Shown here: in pieces, positions 16,483 to 26,048 of the stretch | How the letters are laid out: the number at the start of each line of letters is the position of its first letter | How positions within the stretch are numbered: the stretch's first letter is position 1 | DNA from: Miniimonas arenae | GTDB lineage: Bacteria > Actinomycetota > Actinomycetes > Actinomycetales > Beutenbergiaceae | Assembly (NCBI RefSeq): GCF_006351005.1 | Contig: NZ_VENP01000026.1 | Coordinates: forward strand, 1-47,586 | Length of the DNA: 47,586 bases | Direction: 5' to 3' | Made by a program: the position numbers and the translations under genes | Notes under the pieces: generated by a model | The model's database searches: none | Told to the model about the DNA's origin: nothing | The model's input: the letters and a program-made list of their open reading frames with translations, nothing else

Positions 16483-18604
16483 GGCGCCCTCCGCCGTTTC
16501 CGTGCCCCGCCTGCGCACCCCTGCTCCGGCGCCGACCCCGGCCCGGCTGCCCGAGGTCCCGGGCGTGGCGTTCGGGGGCGACTACAACCCCGAGCAGTGG
16601 GACAAGGCGACCTGGGACGCCGACTACGAGGCGTTCGACGTCGCGCGGATCACCACCGTGACGCTCGGGGTCTTCACGTGGTCGCTCACCCAGCCGGCCG
16701 AGGACACGTTCGACTTCACCGCGCTGGACGAGATGGTCGCGCGCGCCGCGGCCGAGGGCCGTTCCATCTGCCTCGCGACCGGGACCGGCGCGCTGTCGCC
16801 GTGGATCGCGCGGGCCTACCCCGACGTGACCCGGGTCGACTTCGAGGGCCGGCGCCACCGCTACGGCCAGCGGCACAACGCGTGCTGGAGCTCGCCGAAC
16901 TTCCGCCGCCTGTCGGCCTGCATCGCCGGCCGGATCGCCGAGCGCTACGCGAACCACCCCAACGTCGTCGCCTGGCACATCGGCAACGAGTACGGCGGCG
17001 ACGGTGGCGCGTGCTGGTGCGATCTGTGCGCCGCGGAGTTCCGACTCTGGCTGCAGGCACGCTACGGCACGCTCGAGGACCTCAACGAGGCGTGGAACAC
17101 GACGTTCTGGTCCCACCGGTTCACCGACTGGGACGAGATCGTGCCCCCCAGCGCCCTCACGGAGCACTGGCGCGGCCGCGGCTACACCGCCTTCCAGGGC
17201 ATCGCCCTGGACTACTACCGGTTCAGCACGGACAACGCGATCGCCGCGTTCCGCGCCGAGAAGGACGCCATCCGCGCGCACTCCGACCTGCCCGTGACGA
17301 CGAACTTCATGGGCTTCTTCCAGCCGCTGGACTACCACCGCTGGGCGAGCGAGCTGGACTTCGCCTCCTGGGACAACTACCCGCCCCGGGCCGACGAGCC
17401 CTGGCGCACGGCCCTCTCGCACGACCTCATGCGCGGGATCAAGGACGGCGCGCCGTTCTGGCTCATGGAGCAGACCCCGACCGTGACCGCCTCGCGCGAC
17501 GTCAACCCCGTGCGCCGGCCCGGCGTCATGCGGCTGTGGTCGTGGCAGGCCGTGGCGCACGGCTCGGACTCGGTGCTCTTCTTCCAGATGCGCGCCTCGC
17601 GCGGCGCCTGCGAGATGACGCACGGCGCGGTGCTGGACCACTCCGGCCGGCTGGACACGCGCGCGTTCCGCGAGGTCGCCGGCCTCGGCGCCGAGATCGA
17701 GCGGCTCGGCACCACCGTGCTCGGCGCTCGCACGCCCGCCCGCGCGGCCCTGCTCGTGGACTGGGACTCGTGGTGGGCCGTCGAGATGGCCGACGGACCG
17801 AACCGGCTCGTGCGCTACCTGCCTACGGTCCTCGAGTGGGGCCGGGCGTTCTGGGAGGCCGGCGCGCAGGTCGACGTCGTGCCCGTGACGGCCGACCTGA
17901 GCGGGTACGACGTCGTCGCGGCGCCGCTGCTGCACCTGGTCAAGGAGGGCGTCGTCGAGGCGCTCGAGGCCGTCGCCGCGCGCGGCGGGACCGTGCTGAC
18001 CGGCTACCTGTCGGGCCGCGTCGACGAGGACGACCGCCGCTTCCTCGCGGACGTGCCCGGACCGCTGGGCGCGCTCGCCGGGGTGCGGGTCGCGGAGACG
18101 GACGCCGCCGAGCCCGACGTCGTCAACCCGGTGATCTTCGAGGGCACGGCGCCCGACGGCGCGGCTCCCCGCACGGTCGACGCGCGCCTCCTGTTCGAGG
18201 TGCTCGTGCCCGAGGGCGCCGAGGTCGTGGCGCGCTACGGCGCCGACTTCTACGCCGGTGAGCCCGCGGTGACCAGGCGGCGCGTCGACGGTGCCCATGG
18301 ATCGACGGGCGAGGTCTGGTACCTGGGCACGGAGCTCGCGCAGGAGGGCCTCGCGCACGTCGTGCGCACGGCGCTCGCGCGGCACGACCTGCTCGGGCCG
18401 TACGCCGACGTGACGGGACTCGAGCTCGCGACGCGCGTGGCGCCGTCGGGCACGGTGGTCGACTTCCTGCTGCACCACGGGGGCGCGCCCGTCACGGTCG
18501 CGCTGCACGCGGGCGGGGAGGACCTCCTCACCGGCCGGACGTACGCCGCGGGGGAGCAGGTCACGTTCGCCCCGACCGACGTCGTGGTGCTCAGGCGGGA
18601 CTGA
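16475..18604 (+). CDS. GH42 glycoside hydrolase (beta-galactosidase or arabinopyranosidase)
   Basis: A 709-residue GH42 enzyme. The start YNPEQW motif (residues 37-42), acid/base Glu172 in HIGNEYGG and nucleophile Glu332 in WLMEQTPT are visible. The Cys residues of HNACW and ACWCDLC form the zinc cluster of this family. A glutaminase-like trimerisation domain lies at about 400-620 and a beta domain at the end. There is no signal peptide. It is last in the xylan operon and overlaps the converging GH3 gene by 14 nt at their 3' ends. It would remove beta-galactosyl or alpha-L-arabinopyranosyl decorations from imported oligomers (inference). Confidence 0.93.
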   Translation: MTEAPSAVSVPRLRTPAPAPTPARLPEVPGVAFGGDYNPEQWDKATWDADYEAFDVARITTVTLGVFTWSLTQPAEDTFDFTALDEMVARAAAEGRSICLATGTGALSPWIARAYPDVTRVDFEGRRHRYGQRHNACWSSPNFRRLSACIAGRIAERYANHPNVVAWHIGNEYGGDGGACWCDLCAAEFRLWLQARYGTLEDLNEAWNTTFWSHRFTDWDEIVPPSALTEHWRGRGYTAFQGIALDYYRFSTDNAIAAFRAEKDAIRAHSDLPVTTNFMGFFQPLDYHRWASELDFASWDNYPPRADEPWRTALSHDLMRGIKDGAPFWLMEQTPTVTASRDVNPVRRPGVMRLWSWQAVAHGSDSVLFFQMRASRGACEMTHGAVLDHSGRLDTRAFREVAGLGAEIERLGTTVLGARTPARAALLVDWDSWWAVEMADGPNRLVRYLPTVLEWGRAFWEAGAQVDVVPVTADLSGYDVVAAPLLHLVKEGVVEALEAVAARGGTVLTGYLSGRVDEDDRRFLADVPGPLGALAGVRVAETDAAEPDVVNPVIFEGTAPDGAAPRTVDARLLFEVLVPEGAEVVARYGADFYAGEPAVTRRRVDGAHGSTGEVWYLGTELAQEGLAHVVRTALARHDLLGPYADVTGLELATRVAPSGTVVDFLLHHGGAPVTVALHAGGEDLLTGRTYAAGEQVTFAPTDVVVLRRD

Positions 18605-20897
18605 CCGAGCAGCGCGCGATCCGCCCCGACGCCGGCCCGACCGGCGCGAGCGGGCCGACCAGCTCGACGCGTCCCTCGGCCTCGCGCTCGGCGCACGACC
18701 CGCCGACCCAGACCTCGACCGTGCCCGGCTCGACCGCCCGGCGCCAGGCCGGGTCGGTGAGGGCGAGCCGCGCCGTCGGGACCTCGAACGCGAGCCGGGC
18801 CGACGCGCCGGGCGCGAGCGTCACGCGCTGGTAGGCGAGCAGCTGTGCGACCGGCCGCACCACGCTGGCGGCGACGTCGCGCGCGTACAGCTGCACGACG
18901 TCGGTGCCCTCGCGCGCGCCCGTGTTCGTCACGGTGACCTCGACGGCGATCGTCCCGTCGGTCGGGCACGTCGGGGGCGTGGTCAGGTCGGTCCGGGCGA
19001 AGGTCGTGTAGGTGAGCCCGAAGCCGAACGGGCGCACCGGCGTCGGGTCGACGCTCGTCACCTCGCTCGGGCCGCCGAGCACGGGGTGCAGGTAGCCGTA
19101 GGGCTGCGCGCCCGCCGCGCGGGGCAGGCTCACCGGCAGGCGCCCGGACGGTGAGGCCGCGCCGGTCAGGAGCCGCGCGATCGCCGCGCCGCCCTCCTCG
19201 CCCGGGAAGAAGGACTGCAGCACGGCGTTCGGCCGGTCCTCGCCGTCGAGCGCCCACGCGAGCGCGTACGGCCGGCCGGTGAGCAGCACGACGACGAGCG
19301 GTGTGCCGGTGTGCCGCAGCTCCGCCACGAGGGCGCGCTGCTGGCCGGGCAGCTCGAGGGACTCCACATCGTTGCCCTCGCCGACCGTGCCGCGCCCGAA
19401 CAGCCCGGCCTGGTCGCCGAGCACGACGACGGCGACGTCGGCGCTCGCGACGACCTCGGCGGCCTCGGCGAAGCCCGAGCGGTCCTCACCCTCGACCTCG
19501 CAGCCGAGCGCCGTGACCACCTCGCTGTCGGGCAGCTGGGCGCGCAGCGCCTCAGCGAGCGTCGGCAGCGCGAGGCCGAGCTCGACGTCGGGGTGGTGGG
19601 CGAGCACGTGGTTGACGAAGGAGTAGCAGCCCATGAGCGCAGCCGCGCGGTCGGCGTTCGGGCCGACCACGGCGACGCGCGCCGGTGCGCGCTCGGCGCT
19701 GCCCAGCGGCAGCACGCCGTCGTTCGCCAGCAGGACGACCGACTCCTCGGCGAGCGTGCGCGCGAGGGCGCGGTGGCCGGGCGGGTCGAGGTCGACGACG
19801 TCGGGCCCGTGGCCCTCGAACGTCTCGGTCAACAGGCCGAGCTCCGCCTTCTGGGTGAGCACGCGCAGCACCGCGCGGTCCACCACGGCCTCCTCAAGGC
19901 TGCCCTCGCGCACCGCGTCGACGAGGGCGAGGTAGGCGTCGCCGGTGGGGAGCTCGACGTCGATCCCGGCCGTGAGCGCGAGGGCGGCGGCCTCGGCGGG
20001 CGAGGTCGCCACGCCGTGCATGAGCTGCAGGAAGGCGACGGCGAAGTAGTCGGACACGACCACGCCGTCGAACCCCCACTGCTCGCGCAGGAGGTCGGTG
20101 AACAGCGCGCGCGACGCGGCCGCGGGCACGCCGTCGAGGTCGCTGTAGGAGTTCATCACCGAGTGCGCGCCGCCGTCGCGCACGGCCATCTCGAACGGCG
20201 GGAGGAAGACGTCGGCGAGCTCGCGCGGACCGATCGAGACGGGCGCGTGGTTGCGCCCGGCGCGCGAGGCGGAGTAGCCGACGAAGTGCTTGAGGGTCGC
20301 GTGCACGCCCGCGGACTGCAGGCCGCGCACGTAGGCGGTGCCGACCGTGCCGACGAGGTAGGGGTCCTCGCCGATGCACTCGTCGACGCGGCCCCAGCGC
20401 GGGTCGCGGATCACGTCGAGCACGGGCGCGAGCCCCTGGTGCACGCCGAGGCTGCGCATGGACTCCCCGATGAGAGCGCCCATCCGCTCGACGATCTCGG
20501 GGTCGAAGCTCGCGCCCCACGCCAGCGGGGTCGGGAAGGTCGCGGCGCGCCAGGCCGCCAGGCCCGTGAGGCACTCCTCGTGCACGAGGGCGGGGATGCC
20601 GTGGCCCGAGCGCTCGCGCAGGCGACGCTGCTCGGCCCACAGCCACCGCGCGCGCTCGACCGGGTCGACCGGACGCGTGCCGTACACCCGTGTGAGGTGC
20701 CCGACGCCGTGCCGGGTGACGTCCTCGTACGCGCTCGACGTGGCCATCTCGCCCGCCATGGGCGCGACGACCTCCTCGCCGCGGTCGATCCAGTAGCCGA
20801 TGAGCTGGGCGACCTTCTGCTCCAGCGTCATCGTGGTGAGCAGGTCGAGCGCGGTGCGCTCGTTCGTCGTCTGCGTGGTGGTCTGCGTGGTGGTCAT
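18591..20897 (-). CDS. GH3 beta-xylosidase, BxlA-like
   Basis: A 768-residue cytoplasmic GH3 enzyme. Nucleophile Asp283 is in VVVSDYF; KHFVGYSASRAGRNHAPVS and a C-terminal fibronectin-III-like domain are present. The N-terminus MTTTQTTTQTT is encoded by a short direct repeat. It lies 10 nt after the second permease, giving the order binding protein, two permeases, GH3, which matches bxlEFGA of Streptomyces thermoviolaceus. It would split imported xylobiose. Strong similarity to the GH3 at 8,110 suggests duplication, or descent from one ancestor before the clusters diverged. Confidence 0.92.
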   Translation of the reverse strand: MTTTQTTTQTTNERTALDLLTTMTLEQKVAQLIGYWIDRGEEVVAPMAGEMATSSAYEDVTRHGVGHLTRVYGTRPVDPVERARWLWAEQRRLRERSGHGIPALVHEECLTGLAAWRAATFPTPLAWGASFDPEIVERMGALIGESMRSLGVHQGLAPVLDVIRDPRWGRVDECIGEDPYLVGTVGTAYVRGLQSAGVHATLKHFVGYSASRAGRNHAPVSIGPRELADVFLPPFEMAVRDGGAHSVMNSYSDLDGVPAAASRALFTDLLREQWGFDGVVVSDYFAVAFLQLMHGVATSPAEAAALALTAGIDVELPTGDAYLALVDAVREGSLEEAVVDRAVLRVLTQKAELGLLTETFEGHGPDVVDLDPPGHRALARTLAEESVVLLANDGVLPLGSAERAPARVAVVGPNADRAAALMGCYSFVNHVLAHHPDVELGLALPTLAEALRAQLPDSEVVTALGCEVEGEDRSGFAEAAEVVASADVAVVVLGDQAGLFGRGTVGEGNDVESLELPGQQRALVAELRHTGTPLVVVLLTGRPYALAWALDGEDRPNAVLQSFFPGEEGGAAIARLLTGAASPSGRLPVSLPRAAGAQPYGYLHPVLGGPSEVTSVDPTPVRPFGFGLTYTTFARTDLTTPPTCPTDGTIAVEVTVTNTGAREGTDVVQLYARDVAASVVRPVAQLLAYQRVTLAPGASARLAFEVPTARLALTDPAWRRAVEPGTVEVWVGGSCAEREAEGRVELVGPLAPVGPASGRIARCSVSPA

Positions 20898-20906
20898 CGT
20901 GTCCCC

Positions 20907-21806
20907 TCAGCCCTTGACCGCGCCCTGCAGCCCGCCGACGATCTGCTTCTGCGCGGTGAGGAAGAAGATCAGCGCGGGGATCATCGACAGCGTCGTGAAC
21001 GCGAACACCCCGGCCGTGTCCGAGGCGTGCTCGGAGGAGAAGTCGGCGACGCCGAGCGGCAGGGTGCGCATGTCGCCCTGCAGCAGGAGCAGCGGCAGCA
21101 GGTAGGCGTTCCACGAGCCGACGAACGCGAGCACGCCGACGGTGACCATGCCGGGCCGCGAGAGCGGCAGCAGGATCCGCCAGAAGAAGCCGATCCGCCC
21201 GGTCCCGTCGAGCATCGCCGCCTCCTCGAGCTCCTTCGGGATCGCCTGCAGGAACGGGCGCAGGATCACCACGGTCAGCGGCAGCGCGAACGCGGCCTGG
21301 GGCAGGGCGATGCCGGCCCACGTGTTGCCGAGGTGCAGCTCGCGCGTGGTGATGATGAAGAGCGGGATGACCGCGACGGTCGCGGGGAACAGCAGCCCCA
21401 TGACGAAGATCGTGAACAGGCCCTCGCGGCCGCGGAACTGGTAGCGCGCCAGCGGGTAGGCCGCCATGATCCCGCACACCACCACGAGCACCGTGGACAT
21501 CGTCGCGATCGCGACCGAGTTGAGCGTGTAGCGCCAGAACTGGCTGCCCTGCAGCACGTTGAGGTAGTTGTCGAAGACCCACGGGTCGGGCCAGCCGGCC
21601 GGGTTCTCCGCGAGCTGGGCGTTGGTACGGAATCCGCCGATGACGCCGACGAGCACCGGCAGCAGCGTGAAGAACACGACGATCGCGGCCAGGACGTAGA
21701 CCCACGGGCTCGGCCGCCCGATCGCCCGACGGCGAGGGGTCGCCTCGGCCGCGTCGGGCGCCGGCCGGCGCGGGGTGAGGTCGCGGGTGGGGGCTGCGGC
21801 GCTCAT
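20907..21806 (-). CDS. CUT1 ABC transporter permease (BxlG/MalG-type)
   Basis: A 299-residue permease with six hydrophobic segments. The EAA loop reads LEEAAMLDGTGRIGFFWRI and the end is GGLQGAVKG, typical of the MalG-like partner. ATG 21,806 overlaps the preceding stop by 4 nt. The next gene is the GH3, so import and hydrolysis are co-transcribed. The ATPase is again absent. Confidence 0.93.
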   Translation of the reverse strand: MSAAAPTRDLTPRRPAPDAAEATPRRRAIGRPSPWVYVLAAIVVFFTLLPVLVGVIGGFRTNAQLAENPAGWPDPWVFDNYLNVLQGSQFWRYTLNSVAIATMSTVLVVVCGIMAAYPLARYQFRGREGLFTIFVMGLLFPATVAVIPLFIITTRELHLGNTWAGIALPQAAFALPLTVVILRPFLQAIPKELEEAAMLDGTGRIGFFWRILLPLSRPGMVTVGVLAFVGSWNAYLLPLLLLQGDMRTLPLGVADFSSEHASDTAGVFAFTTLSMIPALIFFLTAQKQIVGGLQGAVKG

Positions 21807-22846
21807 GCCGTGACCGCCTTCGGGGTGCTGCGTCGGGGGCGAGGGGTCTTCGCCGGCCGGTCGACCGTGTTGTCCCGGCTGAGGATGAACCGCTGGTAGA
21901 GGAGGGCGAGCACGAGCGCGACGACGAACAGCACGACCGACGCGGCGGACGCGATGCCGTAGTTGGAGCGCCGCTGGCCCTCGGTGAGCAGGAACGTCGC
22001 CATGGTGGTCGTCGCGTTCGCGGGGCCGCCCTTGGTGAGGATCCAGACCATGTCGAAGAGCTGCAGCGAGCCGATCATCGAGAGGAACGCCCAGGTCCGC
22101 ATGGTCGGCCCGAGCAGCGGGAACGTGATGTGCCACTGCGTGCGCCAGTAGGAGGCGCCGTCGATCTGGGCGGCCTCGCTCAGCTCGTCCGGCACGCCCT
22201 GCATGCCCGCGAGCAGCAGGATCACGGCCATCCCGAGGTACTTCCAGGACAGCACCACGATGACGGTGCTCAGGGCGAGGTCGGGCGTGCCGAGCCAGCC
22301 CTGCTCGGGGCTGGGCAGGCCGAGCGCGCCGAGCCACTGGTCGATGATCCCGTACTGGGGCTGGAGCAGCTGCACCCAGACGACGCCGGCGATGACCTCG
22401 GCGAGCACGTACGGCACGAAGATGATCGTGCGCAGCGCCGCGCGGCCACGGATCCGGCGGTTGAGCAGCAGCGCGATGAGCAGGCCGAGCGGCAGCTGGA
22501 TCGCGATCGAGGCCACCACGATGATGAGGTTGTGGAGCACCGCTCCCTGGAACACCTCGCTCGTGAGCACCGAGACGTAGTTGCGCAGCCCGACGAAGTC
22601 CTCCAGCGGCCCGTAGCCCTTCCACCGGAAGAACGACCACTGCACCGCGCGCAGCACGGGCCACACGATGAACACGGCCATGAGCACGAGCGCCGGTGCC
22701 ACGAAGAGCGTGACCTCCAGGGCCGTGCGGACGTCCACGCCGCCGCGCCGACGGCCCCGGCGGGAGGCCGCCCTCGCGTTGAGGGCGGCCTCCAGCGGTG
22801 GGACCTGAGCGGACGGCGCACCCGGTGCGCTGTCCGCCGTCGTCAC
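21803..22846 (-). CDS. CUT1 ABC transporter permease (BxlF/MalF-type)
   Basis: A 347-residue MalF-like permease with a basic N-terminal tail (RRGRRRGG), hydrophobic segments from about residue 45 and the EAA loop LSEAAQIDGASYWRTQWHI. The GTG start overlaps the binding-protein stop (GTGA), so the three transport genes are coupled. It pairs with the permease at 20,907-21,806. Confidence 0.93.
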   Translation of the reverse strand: MTTADSAPGAPSAQVPPLEAALNARAASRRGRRRGGVDVRTALEVTLFVAPALVLMAVFIVWPVLRAVQWSFFRWKGYGPLEDFVGLRNYVSVLTSEVFQGAVLHNLIIVVASIAIQLPLGLLIALLLNRRIRGRAALRTIIFVPYVLAEVIAGVVWVQLLQPQYGIIDQWLGALGLPSPEQGWLGTPDLALSTVIVVLSWKYLGMAVILLLAGMQGVPDELSEAAQIDGASYWRTQWHITFPLLGPTMRTWAFLSMIGSLQLFDMVWILTKGGPANATTTMATFLLTEGQRRSNYGIASAASVVLFVVALVLALLYQRFILSRDNTVDRPAKTPRPRRSTPKAVTA

Positions 22847-24165
22847 TTCTCGGCGTCCGCGGCGGCCTGCGTCTGGTCGACGATGTCCTGCGGGGTCGCC
22901 TGACCGGCGAACAGGAGCGCGATCGCGTCGTTCATCGCACCGCCGATGGACTGGCCGAACTCCGTGTCGAAGTACAGCTGGACGAACGGCGCGGAGTCGC
23001 GCACCTCGAGCAGCTGTGCGAGCGCGGGGTCGCTGACCGAGTCACGCGCGGCCGGGTTGGTCGGCAGGCCCATGTCGAGCTCGGCGAAGCCCTGCTGCAC
23101 CTCGTCCGACAGCAGGTACTTGATGAACTCGACCGCCTCGTCGGGCGCGTCGGCCGAGGCGGCCCACGCGTCGCCACCGCCGAGAGCGGCGCCCTCGGCC
23201 CCGTCCCCGCCGTCGACCTCGGGGAACGCGAACCAGCCGGTCGCCTCGCCCAGGCCCTGACCGTCCTCGGTGAGGCCCTGCATCACGCCGGGCTCCCAGT
23301 GACCCGCGAGCTCCATCGCGACCTTGCCCGTCGCGAGCAGGCCGGACGCGCTCGTCGCACCGCTCTGCGCCGCCGTGGTGAGGAAGCCGGGGTTGAACGG
23401 CTCCGCCGCGACCAGCTGCTCGAGGTCCTCGCCGGCCCGGACCCAGCACTCGTCCGTGAACTCGAGCGAGGCGACGGTGTCCTTGATCGTGTCCTCGGAG
23501 CACTGCCGCAGCGCGAAGTAGTACCAGTAGTGCGCGGCGGGCCACTTGTCGCCGGCACCGACCGAGATGGGCGTGATGCCCGCGGCCTCGAGCTTGTCCA
23601 GCACGTCGTAGAACTCGTCCCAGGTGGTCGGCGTGTCCGTGATGCCGGCCTGCTCGAAGAGGTCCTTGTTGTACCAGAAGCCCACGACGCCGAGGGAGAA
23701 CGGCAGCGCGTACGTCTGGCCGTCGACCTGCCAGCCGGCCGCCTGGCCGCCGATCACGTCGAGCTGGTCGCCCACCTGGTCGGTGATGTCCTTGACGAGG
23801 CCGGCGTCGACCTTGTCGCGCAGCTCGCCGCCGCCGCGCTCCATGAAGATGTCGGGCATGTCGCCGCTCTGCATCGCGGCGTCGAGCTTGGTGCCCATGT
23901 CCTCGTGCTGCATGGCGGAGACCTCGATGGTCACGCCGGGGTTGGCGTCCTCGAAGTCCTTGGCGACCTGGTCGTAGTAGTCCTTGCCCTCGCCGGTGTT
24001 GGAGTTGTGCCACCACGTGATGGTGACCGCGTCCCCGCCCGAGCCGCCGTCGCCCGTGGCGTCCCCCGATCCGCCGTCGCCCGAGTCGCCCGAGCCGCAT
24101 GCGGCGAGCGACAGCACGGCGAGGGTCGCCAGCGCAGCGGTCGTCCCGCGAAGTGATGTGCGCAT
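22843..24165 (-). CDS. Lipoprotein sugar-binding protein (BxlE-like)
   Basis: A 440-residue CUT1 binding lipoprotein with lipobox LAAC (Cys23) and a Gly/Asp/Ser-rich linker. ITWWHNSNTGEG opens the mature fold, as in family-1 sugar binders. The length is normal for the family, unlike the 562-residue binder at 12,434. AAAGGAC lies before the ATG. It is first in the minus-strand operon and divergent from a LacI gene, with a palindrome between them. Xylobiose or a similar short oligomer is the likely ligand by analogy with BxlE. Confidence 0.93.
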   Translation of the reverse strand: MRTSLRGTTAALATLAVLSLAACGSGDSGDGGSGDATGDGGSGGDAVTITWWHNSNTGEGKDYYDQVAKDFEDANPGVTIEVSAMQHEDMGTKLDAAMQSGDMPDIFMERGGGELRDKVDAGLVKDITDQVGDQLDVIGGQAAGWQVDGQTYALPFSLGVVGFWYNKDLFEQAGITDTPTTWDEFYDVLDKLEAAGITPISVGAGDKWPAAHYWYYFALRQCSEDTIKDTVASLEFTDECWVRAGEDLEQLVAAEPFNPGFLTTAAQSGATSASGLLATGKVAMELAGHWEPGVMQGLTEDGQGLGEATGWFAFPEVDGGDGAEGAALGGGDAWAASADAPDEAVEFIKYLLSDEVQQGFAELDMGLPTNPAARDSVSDPALAQLLEVRDSAPFVQLYFDTEFGQSIGGAMNDAIALLFAGQATPQDIVDQTQAAADAEK

Positions 24166-24246
24166 CCCACGTCCTTTCGTCCTCGTTGACCGGGCCGGGA
24201 AGCCCGTTGGGGGCGACCCTCGCACTGCGACCCAGGGCGTGTCAAT

Positions 24247-24260
24247 CGTTATCGATAACG
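24247..24260. promoter_or_regulatory. Palindromic LacI-type operator between the BxlE-like gene and its regulator
   Basis: The perfect 14-nt palindrome CGTTATCGATAACG lies in the 129-bp divergent region. It is AT-rich in a very GC-rich setting and typical in form for LacI-family operators. It differs from the CGAAAGTTTCG sites of the neighbouring cluster, so the two importers are probably controlled separately. Confidence 0.75.
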
Positions 24261-24294
24261 TTTTAGTTGCGACGCACGTGGCTATGCTCGGCTC

Positions 24295-25296
24295 GTGCAG
24301 TCGCGGGTGACCATCGTCGACGTGGCGCGCGAGGCCGGCGTCTCGGTCGCGACCGTCTCCAAGGTGCTGAACGGCAAGGACGGCGTGGCGGGTGCGACCG
24401 CCGTGCGCGTCCAGGGCGTCATCGAGACGCTCGGGTACGAGTCGAGCATCGTCGCGCGCAGCCTGCGCTCCAGCCGCACCAACGTGGTGGGCATCCTCGT
24501 GCCCGAGTTCGAGCCGTTCTCCGCCGAGGTGCTCAAGGGCGTCGCGCGCGGGATCGGGGAGACCCAGTACGAGCTGCTCGCGTACGCCGGGGCCGGCGCA
24601 CGGCTGCACGAGGGCTGGGAGCGGCGCTCGCTGTCCCGCCTCAGCGGCACGCTCATCGACGGCGCGGTCCTCGTCACCCCCACGGTCACGGAGGTCGCCA
24701 CGACGATCCCGGTGGTGGCGATCGACCCGCACACCGGCACGTCGCGCCTGCCGTCGGTCGTCTCGGACAACGACGACGGCGGCTACCAGGCCGCCCGGCA
24801 CCTGCTCGACCTCGGCCACACCCGCATCGCCTTCATCTCGGGCCGGCCGGACCTGGAGTCCTCGCGCGGGCGCGAGGCGGGCTACCGCCGCGCGATGACC
24901 GAGGCGGGGCTCGCCGTCGACCCCGCGCTCGTCGTCGCGGGCGACTACCAGCGCGAGGGCGCGCGCCGCGCCACCGCGGCCCTGCTCGACCTCGCCGAGC
25001 CGCCGACCGCCGTGTTCGCCGCGAACGACCTGTCGGCGCTGGCCACGATCGAGGAGGCGACCCAGCGCGGCGTCGACGTGCCGGGTGGGCTCTCGGTGGT
25101 CGGCTTCGACGACGTGCCCGAGGCCGCGCGAAGCGTGCCGGGCCTGACCACGGTGCGCCAGCAGATGAGCGAGATGGGCGCCGTGGCCGCCGCGATGCTG
25201 CTCGACCTGCTGCGCCGCAGCGAGCCGGTGAACCCCCACGTGCGGCTGGGGACGGAGCTCGTGGTGCGCGCGAGCACCGCCGTGCCACGGCGGTGA
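24295..25296 (+). CDS. LacI-family regulator (BxlR-like)
   Basis: A 333-residue regulator with HTH VSVATVSKVLNGKDGVAG near the N-terminus and a sugar-binding domain ending LVVRASTAVPRR. The GTG at 24,295 has no Shine-Dalgarno sequence but a TATGCT -10-like box ends 6 nt upstream, so the mRNA may be leaderless. It is divergent from the binding-protein operon with the palindrome between, and overlaps the decayed S66 gene by 4 nt. It probably represses the importer and itself. Confidence 0.93.
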   Translation: MQSRVTIVDVAREAGVSVATVSKVLNGKDGVAGATAVRVQGVIETLGYESSIVARSLRSSRTNVVGILVPEFEPFSAEVLKGVARGIGETQYELLAYAGAGARLHEGWERRSLSRLSGTLIDGAVLVTPTVTEVATTIPVVAIDPHTGTSRLPSVVSDNDDGGYQAARHLLDLGHTRIAFISGRPDLESSRGREAGYRRAMTEAGLAVDPALVVAGDYQREGARRATAALLDLAEPPTAVFAANDLSALATIEEATQRGVDVPGGLSVVGFDDVPEAARSVPGLTTVRQQMSEMGAVAAAMLLDLLRRSEPVNPHVRLGTELVVRASTAVPRR

Positions 25297-26048
25297 GTGC
25301 CACGGCGCCCGAGCTTCTGCGTCCGCGCGCGCTGCGGCGCGGGGATCTCGTGGTGATCGCGTCGCTCTCCGGCCCGCTCCCGGCGATGTACGAGCCGAAC
25401 GTCACGCGGACCGAGCGCGTCCTGGAGGGCATGGGCTTCCGCGTCCGGCGCGCACCCCTGCTCGAGGTGGGCCGACAGCGGTGGTGGAGCTCGGCGTCGC
25501 CCGCGCAGATCGCCGCCGAGCTCAACGGGCTGCTGCGCGACCCCGAGGTGCGGGCGATCGTCGCGAGCGACGGCGGGCAGACCGTCTTCGGCTAGTTCGA
25601 CCTCGTCGACCTCGACGCGATCCGGGCCGATCCCAAGCCCGTCCTCGGGTACAGCGACCTCTCGCTGCTGCACCTCGCGCTCGTGCAGGCGACCCGGTTC
25701 GCCGTGCCGCCGGAGTGGTTCGACGGCGCGGTGCTGTTCTGGGAGGAGATCGGCGGGATCGCCGCGCACGTGTGGAGCTATCTGCAGGTGATGCGGCACG
25801 CCGGCATCCTTGACCGGATCTCGGGGATGGTCGTGGGCGTGCCGCGGGACATCGCCGGGCTCGACGGGCCGGGCGAGCCGTCGCTGCGCGAGATCGTCGA
25901 CGACGTCCTCGGGGACCGCGACATCCCGGTGCTGGCCGGGGTGGACGTCGGTCACGCCGGGGCGAACCTGCCGATGCCGGTGGGGATCCGGGTGGGCCTG
26001 GACGCGGGCGAGCGCACGCTCGCGCTGCTCGAGCCGGCGGTGCGGTAG
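25293..26048 (+). pseudogene. Broken LD-carboxypeptidase/MccF-like S66 peptidase
   Basis: GTG 25,293 overlaps the LacI stop. The frame reads like an S66 peptidase up to SDGGQTVFG, then meets TAG at 25,593-25,595. The same frame continues with FDLVDLDAIRADPKPVLGYS, including the nucleophile Ser in GYSD. It then goes straight to FDGAVLFWEE (catalytic Glu) and VDVGHAGANLPMPVG (catalytic His). Only about 30 residues separate Ser and Glu, where the family has about 100, so an in-frame internal deletion is likely besides the nonsense codon. Both changes suggest a dead gene. The final TAG lies in the 14-bp repeat array. Confidence 0.85.
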
